Positions 14,675-22,928 of a DNA stretch of 42,336 nt are shown in pieces (position 1 is the stretch's first letter; each line of letters begins with the position of its first letter). The stretch lies in NCBI GenBank assembly GCA_002310195.1, contig DBYS01000009.1, positions 334 to 42,669 of the forward strand, read 5' to 3'. A program made the position numbers and the translations under genes. Below the pieces are notes generated by a model. That model was not told the DNA's origin, ran no database searches, and worked only from the letters and a program-made list of their open reading frames with translations. The DNA comes from Bacteroidales bacterium UBA1180 (GTDB lineage Bacteria > Bacteroidota > Bacteroidia > Bacteroidales > Paludibacteraceae).

Positions 14675-17479
14675 ATGAAACGTACACTTCTTATTCTTTC
14701 GCTGGCAGCGGTGGCGCTCGTAGCTACGGCCCAGCAACCCGTTTCACTGCCTATCGACAGTGAGATCCGTTACGGTCAGTTGCCTAACGGACTGACGTAT
14801 TACATCCGTCACAACGAAGAACCCAAGCAGCGCTGCGAGTACCATATAGCGCAGCGTGTGGGTGCTGTACTGGAGGAGGATAACCAGAACGGTCTGGCAC
14901 ACTTCCTCGAGCACATGGCTTTCAACGGCACCGAGCACTTCCCCGGCAAAGGGATCATCAATTACTTCGAGTCGATCGGTGTGAACTTCGGCGGCAACAT
15001 CAACGCCTACACCTCCATCGACGAGACGGTGTATCGTCTGTCGGACGTGCCTACTATCCGCGAGGGGATCATCGACTCCGCGCTGCTCGTGATGCGCGAC
15101 TGGAGTTGCGGTCTGCTCCTGCTGGGTGAGGAGATCGACGCCGAGCGCGGTGTGATACGCGAGGAGTGGCGTACGGGTGCTACGGCACAACGCCGCCTGT
15201 GGCGCGAGAGCCGCGCTAAGATGTTCCCCAACAGCCAGTACGGCAAGCGCGACATCATTGGCGACACCGCGGTGATCAACAACTTCGAGTACCAGGCGCT
15301 GCGCGACTATTACCACAAGTGGTACGGCCCCGACAACCAGGCGATAGTAGTAGTGGGTGATATCGATGTCAATGCTATCGAGAACAAGATCAAGGCGCTG
15401 TGGGCTGACGTGCCCGAGCGTGCCAACAGGGGCGAACGGCCGCTGTACTCCGTCGATGACAACGAGGAGCCGATAGTCGCGATCGTTACCGACAAAGAGG
15501 CGCAGCAAACGCGCATACAGCTCTACTGGAAGCACCCGCAGACGCCTATCTACATGCAGTGTACGAACATGTCGTACCTGCTTGACCGCTGCCGCGACCT
15601 GATCAGCTCGATGCTCGACACACGCTTTGAGGAGGCAGCCATGAAACCCGACGCACCGTTTGTAGGTGCCGGAGCCGGTTACTACGAGCTCGTCAAGCTC
15701 CGCGACGCGTTCACCGCGATCTCCGTGGCGAAAGAGGGACGCGAGACAGAGGCTTACCAGGCGCTGCTCTACGAGATCGAGAAGATGCGCCGCTACGGCT
15801 TCACCGAGAGCGAACTGGAGGTGGCTAAGGCGAACATGCTGTCGGAGTACGAGAAGTCGTACAACAGCCGCAAGACGCGCCAGAACATCTCGTTTGCACG
15901 CGAGTATATCCGTCACTTCGAGGACAACGAGCCTATACCGGGCATCGAGTTTGAGTACGAGTTTGTGCAGCAGATGTTGCCGCTCGTCAATCTGGAGATG
16001 ATCAACAACATCGCGCAGAAGCAGCTTGTAGGCGACGAGAATATCATTATCTGCATCACCGGTGTGGACAAGGAGACCGTACATATCCCCTCGCCGGAGA
16101 TGGCTGTGCTGATGCTGCGTGCTATGCCGGAGATGGCTATCGAGGCACCTGTGTCGGAGAAGATTGACCGCCCGCTCGTGGCCAAACTGCCAAAGAAAGG
16201 CAAGATCCGCAAGCAGACCTTCAACCTCGCCATGGGTACCACCGAGTGGATACTGAACAACGGTGTGCGTGTCGTATTCAAGAACACCGATTTCCGTCAC
16301 GACCAGATTAAGATGGAAGCTTTCTCTGAGGGCGGTCTGAGTCTCGTGCCTACGGCCGATCTGCCGTCAGCGGCTATCGCTACGTCGATCGTGCAGATGT
16401 CCGGATTGGGTACGTTCAGCTACACCGATCTGCAGAAGGTTCTGGCCGGCAAGCAGGTGCAGGTCAGCCCGGATATCGACGACTATGAGGAGACAGTGAG
16501 CGGTACGTCCACCGTGCGTGACCTCGAAACGATGCTTCAGCTCACGTACCTCACGTTCACCTCACCGCGCCGTGACGAGCAGGCTTATCAGACCCTGATG
16601 GCTATGCTGCGGAATAACCTCAAGAACAAAGCCAAGAACCCCAAGGCGATCTTCCGCGACTCGCTCTCGCTGTTCTCCACCGATCACTCTGTGCGCACGC
16701 TGATCATGAACGAGGAGTTTGCCGACCGTATCGATCTTGACCGCGCTCTCACCCACTACAAAGCACGCTTCGCCAATCCTGCGGACTTCACGTTCGTGTT
16801 TGTCGGACAGATCGATCCCAACGACCCACAAACCAAGGAGCTGATCCTGCAGTGGATAGGCGGCCTGAAGTGCAAGGGGAAGAAAGAGCATTTAGTTGAC
16901 TGGAACGTTCGCCAGCCTGAGGGCGACAACAAGCTGTACTTCCGTCAGCCGATGGCCACGCGTACCGCCACCAACCGCATCGAGTATGCGCTGTACGATA
17001 CGCCGTACGACATGAGCCGTCGGCTTAACCTGCAGATGGTAGGCCGTGTGCTTGACACACGTTACCTCGAGTCCGTGCGCGAACGTGAGGGCGGTTCCTA
17101 CGGTGTGGGCGTAGGCGGCGGCATGAAGCAGGTGCCGGTGACCAAGCAGTACCTGATCATTCAGTTCGATACCGATCCCGACAAGCAGGAGCGGATCATG
17201 GAGGTAATCAACGAGGAGATACAGACGATCCTGCGGGACGGACCGCTCGCCTCGGATGTGGATAAGGAAAAAGCCTCGATGCTCAAGGATCATGAGGAGA
17301 ACATGCGTGACAACGACTGGTGGCAAACAGTCATCTATCGTTTCTATCGTTATGGGGAGGATGTGGTTGAGAACTACGTCCGCACCGTGGAAGGTATCAC
17401 GCAGGAGTCAGTACAGGACGCCCTCCGCACGATCGTCAATGCTAACAACCGCATCGAGGTCGTCATGCTGCCGGAGTAA
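14675..17479 (+). CDS. M16 (pitrilysin-family) zinc metallopeptidase, secreted
   Basis: 934 aa from ATG 14675-14677, chosen because MKRTLLILSLAAVALVATAQQ is a clear signal peptide; the open frame continues upstream only as an out-of-frame overlap with ftsH. The inverted zinc motif HFLEH is at 76-80 in the first M16 domain, with the downstream glutamate region (EEIDAERGVIREEW). A second, inactive M16 domain lies in the C-terminal half (QMVGRVLDTRYLESVREREGGSYGVG). Such proteins degrade peptides in the periplasm. It starts 2 nt after ftsH and ends the operon. A heptamer array follows immediately. Confidence 0.92.
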   Translation: MKRTLLILSLAAVALVATAQQPVSLPIDSEIRYGQLPNGLTYYIRHNEEPKQRCEYHIAQRVGAVLEEDNQNGLAHFLEHMAFNGTEHFPGKGIINYFESIGVNFGGNINAYTSIDETVYRLSDVPTIREGIIDSALLVMRDWSCGLLLLGEEIDAERGVIREEWRTGATAQRRLWRESRAKMFPNSQYGKRDIIGDTAVINNFEYQALRDYYHKWYGPDNQAIVVVGDIDVNAIENKIKALWADVPERANRGERPLYSVDDNEEPIVAIVTDKEAQQTRIQLYWKHPQTPIYMQCTNMSYLLDRCRDLISSMLDTRFEEAAMKPDAPFVGAGAGYYELVKLRDAFTAISVAKEGRETEAYQALLYEIEKMRRYGFTESELEVAKANMLSEYEKSYNSRKTRQNISFAREYIRHFEDNEPIPGIEFEYEFVQQMLPLVNLEMINNIAQKQLVGDENIIICITGVDKETVHIPSPEMAVLMLRAMPEMAIEAPVSEKIDRPLVAKLPKKGKIRKQTFNLAMGTTEWILNNGVRVVFKNTDFRHDQIKMEAFSEGGLSLVPTADLPSAAIATSIVQMSGLGTFSYTDLQKVLAGKQVQVSPDIDDYEETVSGTSTVRDLETMLQLTYLTFTSPRRDEQAYQTLMAMLRNNLKNKAKNPKAIFRDSLSLFSTDHSVRTLIMNEEFADRIDLDRALTHYKARFANPADFTFVFVGQIDPNDPQTKELILQWIGGLKCKGKKEHLVDWNVRQPEGDNKLYFRQPMATRTATNRIEYALYDTPYDMSRRLNLQMVGRVLDTRYLESVREREGGSYGVGVGGGMKQVPVTKQYLIIQFDTDPDKQERIMEVINEEIQTILRDGPLASDVDKEKASMLKDHEENMRDNDWWQTVIYRFYRYGEDVVENYVRTVEGITQESVQDALRTIVNANNRIEVVMLPE

Positions 17480-17481
17480 CC

Positions 17482-17533
17482 AGCTTAGAGCTTAGAGCTT
17501 AGAGCTAAGAGTTAAGAGTTAAGAGTTGAGAGC
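17482..17533. repeat. Heptamer array AGYTWAG, seven units, intergenic
   Basis: Three AGCTTAG, one AGCTAAG, two AGTTAAG and one AGTTGAG unit, 7 nt each, plus AGC. The array begins 2 nt after the M16 stop and runs into the end of the HD-hydrolase remnant, supplying that remnant's in-frame stop. The units are the same kind as in the gap upstream of the NRPS (31706-31772). Confidence 0.85.
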
Positions 17534-17793
17534 TGCTTGCGAGCACATGATTCGCAGGCGGCTTTCGTCATGTATGATCGCGCGCAGTGCGGCCAGGCCT
17601 TGGATGTTCCGCTCGCTGTTCAGCCACAGATGCAGATAGCCGCCCTCGGCGTACTTCTCCATTAGGTGCTCGCGTGTGCGTTGGTAGAGTGTCTGAAAAT
17701 CGCCGTCCGGGCATGATCCCGCCTGTGCCCGCCGTCAAACGCCTCGTACTGCGTCAGTATAACCCGCTCGATATATTCCTTCAGTTCTTCCAT
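17519..17793 (-). pseudogene. Remnant of an HD-domain phosphohydrolase (internal deletion and frameshift)
   Basis: From ATG 17791-17793 the frame reads MEELKEYIERVILTQYEAFD then GGHRRDHA, the start of a Bacteroidota HD-type hydrolase. It then goes out of frame and stops at TAA near 17662. In another frame the sequence resumes as DFQTLYQRTREHLMEKY, then AEGGYLHLWLNSERNIQGLA and ALRAIIHDESRLR, which looks like the C-terminus of the same family, ending at TAA 17519-17521. The central part, including the rest of the HD metal site, is missing. I read it as one gene that lost its middle. The family match is from memory of the pattern, and the two halves could in principle come from different genes. 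Confidence 0.6.
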
Positions 17794-17804
17794 AAGTCTT
17801 TCAT

Positions 17805-18731
17805 TTACCAGCGATTGCAGAAGCAATGGCGGGATTTTTTTATTCTGGGTGGTTTGTACGACGTGATGGCGTAGGATACTTTGATGCCCACATCGTACAG
17901 TCCGCATCGGCTGACCAGCGGTGCGCCCTGGCGGTTGCCTATCATCACGGGCGTTAGTGAGCGCAGGAGCGGCAGGCCGTCACGCGTATCGCTGAGCATG
18001 ATCAGGCTGCGGGCATCGCTATAGGTAGGAGTGATCTGCGACAGGCAGTAATCGAAATACACGCCTACAACTACATACGGCCGGCACTTGCGCGACCATA
18101 TACGCAGCGGCAGGGAGTAGTTGAGTTCCAATGCCAACCACCACTGCACCTTTGGCAGTTCGAGCGTGCCGCTATTGAGCATGTCGAAATCTCGTGAGGC
18201 GGCCAACGGATACGAGTCCTCGATGCGGTTGTCGTAGGCGGGATAATAGACCGATAAGGCAGTGTGTTCGGCTGTTTGTTTCCATTTGTCGCCGAACGGC
18301 AGTACGGCTTTCGCGCCAGTGTACAGGGTAAAGAAGTCGGTTGCCGAGAAGAACGGTCCGTAGTTCCACGCCAATTGCAGCGGCACGCTTACCGACCACG
18401 AGGTGTGCCGTTCGCGCAGGTTGCCGACGGTGTAACTGATCTCCATACGCTGACCGTCCACATCGATCGTGGAGTAGGTGTCCTGATAGCCGTTTGTGCC
18501 GAGCGAGGCATTGTGGCAGTCGAGTGTCAGACCTGTGCGGAAACCGATGATATACGGCGAGAGGTAGTTGTAGTACAGATGTCCGCCCGCGTGCAATCCT
18601 GCCTGCGATTGTACGTACTCATACTCTCCGCCCCAACCCGCAGCACCGACATGCACGCCGGCTTCGAACTCATGTCCCGCGTACGCGAGCATGGGGAGGG
18701 AAAGGAGCAATATGATTAACAGGCGTCTCAT
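17805..18731 (-). CDS. Outer-membrane beta-barrel protein next to a T9SS cargo gene
   Basis: 308 aa from ATG 18729-18731. The start MRRLLIILLLSLPMLAYAG is a signal peptide; a longer frame begins at 18755 but lies inside the previous gene. The rest alternates aromatic and polar residues typical of barrels (GGHLYYNYLSPYIIGFRTGL, PLQLAWNYGPFF). The last 15 residues (RIKKSRHCFCNRW) look unlike a barrel end and may be altered by the rearrangement that broke the neighbouring HD gene. It overlaps the large secreted protein gene by 4 bp (ATGA). Small barrels paired with giant T9SS cargo recall PorP/SprF partners; that assignment is inference. Confidence 0.65.
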   Translation of the reverse strand: MRRLLIILLLSLPMLAYAGHEFEAGVHVGAAGWGGEYEYVQSQAGLHAGGHLYYNYLSPYIIGFRTGLTLDCHNASLGTNGYQDTYSTIDVDGQRMEISYTVGNLRERHTSWSVSVPLQLAWNYGPFFSATDFFTLYTGAKAVLPFGDKWKQTAEHTALSVYYPAYDNRIEDSYPLAASRDFDMLNSGTLELPKVQWWLALELNYSLPLRIWSRKCRPYVVVGVYFDYCLSQITPTYSDARSLIMLSDTRDGLPLLRSLTPVMIGNRQGAPLVSRCGLYDVGIKVSYAITSYKPPRIKKSRHCFCNRW

Positions 18732-21700
18732 AGCACGATCTTCTTGGTAGTCCATACGCGGTCGCCCTGTTGGTAATGGATAATATATACGCCTCGACTC
18801 AGGCGGTCTTCACGCACAGGCATACCGTTGCTGTTGTATATGCGCATTATTACCGGCTGCGGCTCGCGTGTGTCGCGGATATCAATGATGTTCGACCAGA
18901 TGTACGAGCCGTCGTTCATCCACACGAGCAGCTGATACGTGCCGTGGAGCTCGTTCTGTTCGGAGTAATCGTCGGCTGTAGCACCGGGGATAGCTACGCT
19001 GTCCTTATACCACTGATAGGTCTGCGCCACGCGGTCGGGGATCAGCGAGTGCAAGGCCGTGTGGTTGACCAGCAGTTGCCAATTGTACTTGTTGACGATC
19101 ACCGGCCAGAGTCTCTCGCAGCGGAACGTATCGACGGTAAGCGTGTATATAGTGCCGACACAATCCGTCCATCGCGGGTGAGGGATCAGTACTTGGTGCT
19201 CGTCGCTGATATCCGCGAAGGTTACCGCTGTGTCGCGGAAGTACCACGTGTATGGCAGCAGAGTGTCGCAGATGTCCAGATGTCCGGTGGCGTACTGTAT
19301 GGCAGGGCAGCACCGTTCGGTTGTCAGTACGTAGGTCATCAGCACACTGTCCTCGCCGGTGGTGTAGTGAAGCATAACATCCGAGTCGCCGACCTCTTGC
19401 CAGAGGATCTCGTGCCACGGGTAAGGCATGAGCGTATCGCAGACGGTTGTGTCGGTTGTTTGCGGCGGATTCAGGCATTTCTTGATCGTCAGCATGAACG
19501 GTTCGCTCTCCACGCGGCAGTTATCGCTCTCCACGTTTCCCTCTTCTGCTACTGCAACCTTGTACCATCCGCCATCGGCATCGGCTGTAGCAGCGATGGT
19601 CCATAGGCTGTCGGTCGTTCCGGCTACGGGAGCCCATGTGTTTTGGTCGGACGAATGATACCACAGGTAATCCAGCGGTTCCATGAACGCCAGACGGTCG
19701 TTCACGCCGTTGCGCACAACAGCGGTGAACTGATGTTCGGCCTCGCGGCAGACAGTATCGTTAGCGGAGATCTGTATGGTCGGGGCACACAGATAAAAAT
19801 CCAGATCGGTCAAGCTCACCAGCGAATCGTTAGTGACAGTCAGTTCGATAGCAGCGACCTCCGGCGGCACGCCGAAATTGAATCCTGCCTGTCGCCACTC
19901 GTCCAGTTCGGTGGAGTCGGCATCATAGCGCTTGAGCTCCTCGCGAGTGACGGCATCGGTCAGCGTGACAACCAGATGGGCATCGGTAGGCAAGGCTGCG
20001 TCGGCGATGTTAGCAAGGATGGAGAACTCCGTTCCGACGCAGGTGTTCTCAATAAGCCGTGTGTATGTGGCGGGTCGGCTGCCGCCGAAAGATTCGCGGA
20101 AGAGCAATCGTCCGTCCGTGCAGATCGGACAATCGGCACTGACACGCAGGTGGAACGGCTCGCTTACTGCACGGTTATCAGGATCGTTGATATATGCGGC
20201 ATTAGCGATGACTATTCGATACCAGCCGGAGTCGGCTTCAAGGATGTTGTCGAAGTTCGGGTTAAGCACTTGTCCATTCGGTCCTTGTAGCGGTTGCCAG
20301 TTGTTGTCATCGGCAGGGATATCGGGGTCGAGTGTGCTGGTGTAGAACCATTGGTAGGCGATGGGTTCGGTCACTACGCCGTTGTTATCAAACCGCACGT
20401 TGAAGCGGTAGTGCCGTCCCTCGCATACGTTGTGCGGCGAGCGGATAGTAACCGGCGGCACGCAATCGATGAACGAGCGAACAGTCAGCTTGAACGGCTC
20501 GCTTTCCGAGCGGCAATTGGCACCCTCAATGCTTCCCACGGCAGCCATAGCTACTTTGTACCAACCGGAATCAGTCGGCAGCACTTCGGGCAGAGCAAGC
20601 ACCGGACTCGTGGCACCGGCGATGGTTGTCCATGTGATGTTGTCCGCTGAGTGCCACCATTTGTACTCAAGCGGCGTGAGTGCTGTGTCCTGATAGGCCG
20701 AAATAGCGCGGAGCTCGGTCGGCAGATGGGGACAAACGCTGTCTGTACCTTCGATGCTGACCGGCGGCAAGCACAAGCGCACCTCTATGTCATCCAGCGC
20801 GAAATCATCACCAAAACCATCACCCCGCGCATCGTTATAGATGGTCAGTTCGACTGCTTCGACATCTTTGGGCACTGTGAAGTTCATGCCTACGAGTTGC
20901 CAGTCGGCGGATTCGGAGAGATTGATGTTCCACACCTTGGTTGTGTCCGGCAGGATGTTTCCGGTCGAACGTTCAGCCAGTATTTGTCCTGTTGCAGGGT
21001 TGCGGAGCACAAACTTCAAGCGGGGGTAGATGTACCCGAAGTTATTTTGCAGGTAAGGGATCTGTCCGGCGTATGTCACGTTGGCTACGTATGCGGAGAA
21101 AGTCAGGTTAGAACCGGCACACAGTCCATCAATCATTGTGTTGTAGAACGGTGCACCATCGTCGCCACCATCAACCTCGAGGAAATACCCGCGGCTATAA
21201 TCGCCGAAATGTGTGTGGTCGTCCTGCAAGTGCCATTGTATGCCGTTACGGTAACCTTTCTTCGTGACGATATACATGCTACGTGCCATCACAGTGCCGT
21301 TGCTTTGCGCATAACCGCCGTCCATGCCGGGCACAGGCGTTAATCCTATCTCCGGATCGTTTGGGTCGTTGCCGCCGAAATCTTCGCGGAAGAGAAGCAC
21401 CCCGTCACAGGGCTCTTCTACAGTCGTGCCTTGGGCGGCGATATTAAATGCTGAGGCTTCGCCATTCTGTCCCATTTGCAGTATGTATGCGCTGAAACCC
21501 TCTCCCTCGGAGACCAACACGCCTGAACCGCTCGACTCTATGGGGATCTCGTACGATATGTACCCTTCTACGGTCTTTGACTTCACCTTGCTACTTTCTA
21601 TCGAGTTGAGCTTGCGGCTGTTCAAACGGATGTTCGCTTCGTTGCCGGATTTGGTGGAAACGATCAGTCGTGTATCGTAGGGAGCACCGGTCGAGTTGCT

Positions 21701-22813
21701 GAACAGGTTCCATCGGGCCTCGCTTGTTGGTTTGTCAATCGGTGCAATCTCCGCCAAAGATGGCCCGCATCCTCTATCCGAAGGATCGTATTTGTCCTTT
21801 TCACCTGTGTACGAGTAGCAGGCAACGGGCTTGGAGGTCACCATATACAACGTTTGGAAATCAGTGTTTTCGATGCCGAGACTTGTGGCAATAAATCCTT
21901 CACCAAGCGTCCAGCCGTTTATCCATTTCGTGCCGTCGGGGTTGTAGATATCAATCACCGTGTTCTCCTCCGGGGCGACAGGCATGAAGTTCATCCTCTT
22001 GAATGCCGAAGATTTGGAGATAACAAACTCCTTACCCCATTGAGTGAGCGGTCGCACTTGTTCCCACGTGTACTCAGCGCAATCCTCATTGGTAGATGTA
22101 CGCGCGAAGTTGTTGCCCTGGAAGACGGCTATCGGTCTGTCGGAATCGACATACGTGCCGGTGATGGACTGCGTATAATCGACGGGCCGAAACAGAAGTA
22201 CCTCGTTGGCGGCCATTGTGAATGTAGTAGGCGCATTCAGTATCTGGCCGGTTGTGACACAGGTGAGCGGTGCCTTGGGTGTGACGGTAACCGTCGTGCC
22301 GTTTTTTGTGCCGACGAGCGAGAATTGCGAGTATGTCCCTGAGTATGTGTCCTGCGCCGCGATCAATTCGCTCGGCACGCCGTACAGCATGTACCGTGTA
22401 CCCAACAGATGTTCAGGTAGAATCATACTCGCCGCGCCGGACGAGCTGCCATGAACCGTCACGTTCACAAAGCAGGGGCTCGTGCTGGTGATATGAACGC
22501 CACGCAGGGGCATGGAGATGCCAGACAGTAAGATCGTGGTCGAAGTGTTCGCACCAATATGGTGATAGGCGTCCTGAAAACCGCCGCCTGTCATACGCAC
22601 GTTCGTTTCCTCGATGGTCGATATGCCTATAGCTACGGTGTTGTTCAATTCGTCGGCTGCAAACCGGTTAAGCCAATGATCGAATACCGTGAAATAGAAC
22701 TCCGTGCCCGCGGCGGAGGTCTGTACCATCTGCGCATGAAGCGGCACGGATGCAATCAACAGTAGCAATATGTGGCAAATATGTTTTTTCAAAGCGGGCA
22801 GTGAGTTATGCAA
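18728..22813 (-). CDS. Giant secreted adhesin-like protein with T9SS sorting domain
   Basis: 1361 aa. A signal peptide (HICHILLLLIASVPLHAQ) is followed by about 450 residues resembling the IgGFc-binding N-terminal domain found in Bacteroidota surface proteins (GTEFYFTVFDHW at the start). Then come CDGVLLFREDFGG and GRLLFRESFGG units and three Ig-like repeats with the pattern EPLxYxWxxS...GWYKVA (about 680-785, 783-910 and 1009-1110). Cys-rich VCDTLMPYPW/ICDTLLPYTW segments follow. The C-terminus (GVYIIHYQQGDRVWTTKKIVL at the very end) matches type A T9SS sorting domains. It should be exported and attached to the cell surface. The ligand is unknown. The next gene overlaps it by 4 bp. Confidence 0.8.
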   Translation of the reverse strand: MHNSLPALKKHICHILLLLIASVPLHAQMVQTSAAGTEFYFTVFDHWLNRFAADELNNTVAIGISTIEETNVRMTGGGFQDAYHHIGANTSTTILLSGISMPLRGVHITSTSPCFVNVTVHGSSSGAASMILPEHLLGTRYMLYGVPSELIAAQDTYSGTYSQFSLVGTKNGTTVTVTPKAPLTCVTTGQILNAPTTFTMAANEVLLFRPVDYTQSITGTYVDSDRPIAVFQGNNFARTSTNEDCAEYTWEQVRPLTQWGKEFVISKSSAFKRMNFMPVAPEENTVIDIYNPDGTKWINGWTLGEGFIATSLGIENTDFQTLYMVTSKPVACYSYTGEKDKYDPSDRGCGPSLAEIAPIDKPTSEARWNLFSNSTGAPYDTRLIVSTKSGNEANIRLNSRKLNSIESSKVKSKTVEGYISYEIPIESSGSGVLVSEGEGFSAYILQMGQNGEASAFNIAAQGTTVEEPCDGVLLFREDFGGNDPNDPEIGLTPVPGMDGGYAQSNGTVMARSMYIVTKKGYRNGIQWHLQDDHTHFGDYSRGYFLEVDGGDDGAPFYNTMIDGLCAGSNLTFSAYVANVTYAGQIPYLQNNFGYIYPRLKFVLRNPATGQILAERSTGNILPDTTKVWNINLSESADWQLVGMNFTVPKDVEAVELTIYNDARGDGFGDDFALDDIEVRLCLPPVSIEGTDSVCPHLPTELRAISAYQDTALTPLEYKWWHSADNITWTTIAGATSPVLALPEVLPTDSGWYKVAMAAVGSIEGANCRSESEPFKLTVRSFIDCVPPVTIRSPHNVCEGRHYRFNVRFDNNGVVTEPIAYQWFYTSTLDPDIPADDNNWQPLQGPNGQVLNPNFDNILEADSGWYRIVIANAAYINDPDNRAVSEPFHLRVSADCPICTDGRLLFRESFGGSRPATYTRLIENTCVGTEFSILANIADAALPTDAHLVVTLTDAVTREELKRYDADSTELDEWRQAGFNFGVPPEVAAIELTVTNDSLVSLTDLDFYLCAPTIQISANDTVCREAEHQFTAVVRNGVNDRLAFMEPLDYLWYHSSDQNTWAPVAGTTDSLWTIAATADADGGWYKVAVAEEGNVESDNCRVESEPFMLTIKKCLNPPQTTDTTVCDTLMPYPWHEILWQEVGDSDVMLHYTTGEDSVLMTYVLTTERCCPAIQYATGHLDICDTLLPYTWYFRDTAVTFADISDEHQVLIPHPRWTDCVGTIYTLTVDTFRCERLWPVIVNKYNWQLLVNHTALHSLIPDRVAQTYQWYKDSVAIPGATADDYSEQNELHGTYQLLVWMNDGSYIWSNIIDIRDTREPQPVIMRIYNSNGMPVREDRLSRGVYIIHYQQGDRVWTTKKIVL

Positions 22814-22874
22814 TCATTGTAGCGGCGGTGTCGGCGGTACGCGGAGTGATGACCGGAACGAGTATGTATCGAAA

Positions 22875-22896
22875 GAGTCTCGATGGAGTCTCGATG
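22875..22896. repeat. Two 11-nt tandem units in the gap after the M6 gene
   Basis: GAGTCTCGATG occurs twice in tandem (22875-22885 and 22886-22896) in the 115-bp gap between the M6 protease gene and the giant protein gene. I see no consensus promoter (TAnnTTTG) on the minus strand here and no terminator, so read-through from upstream is plausible. Confidence 0.7.
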
Positions 22897-22928
22897 GAGT
22901 TCGTACATTCCCTGTGTGCTTCGCTGAA

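Noticed and set aside
14744..16300. 518-codon minus-strand frame opposite the M16 peptidase gene
   Set aside because: Shadow frame; no start signals, no recognisable domains.
17662..17907. 81-codon minus-strand ORF as a real gene
   Set aside because: Its first part lies inside the barrel-protein gene and its end is the frameshifted HD-hydrolase remnant; better described as a pseudogene.
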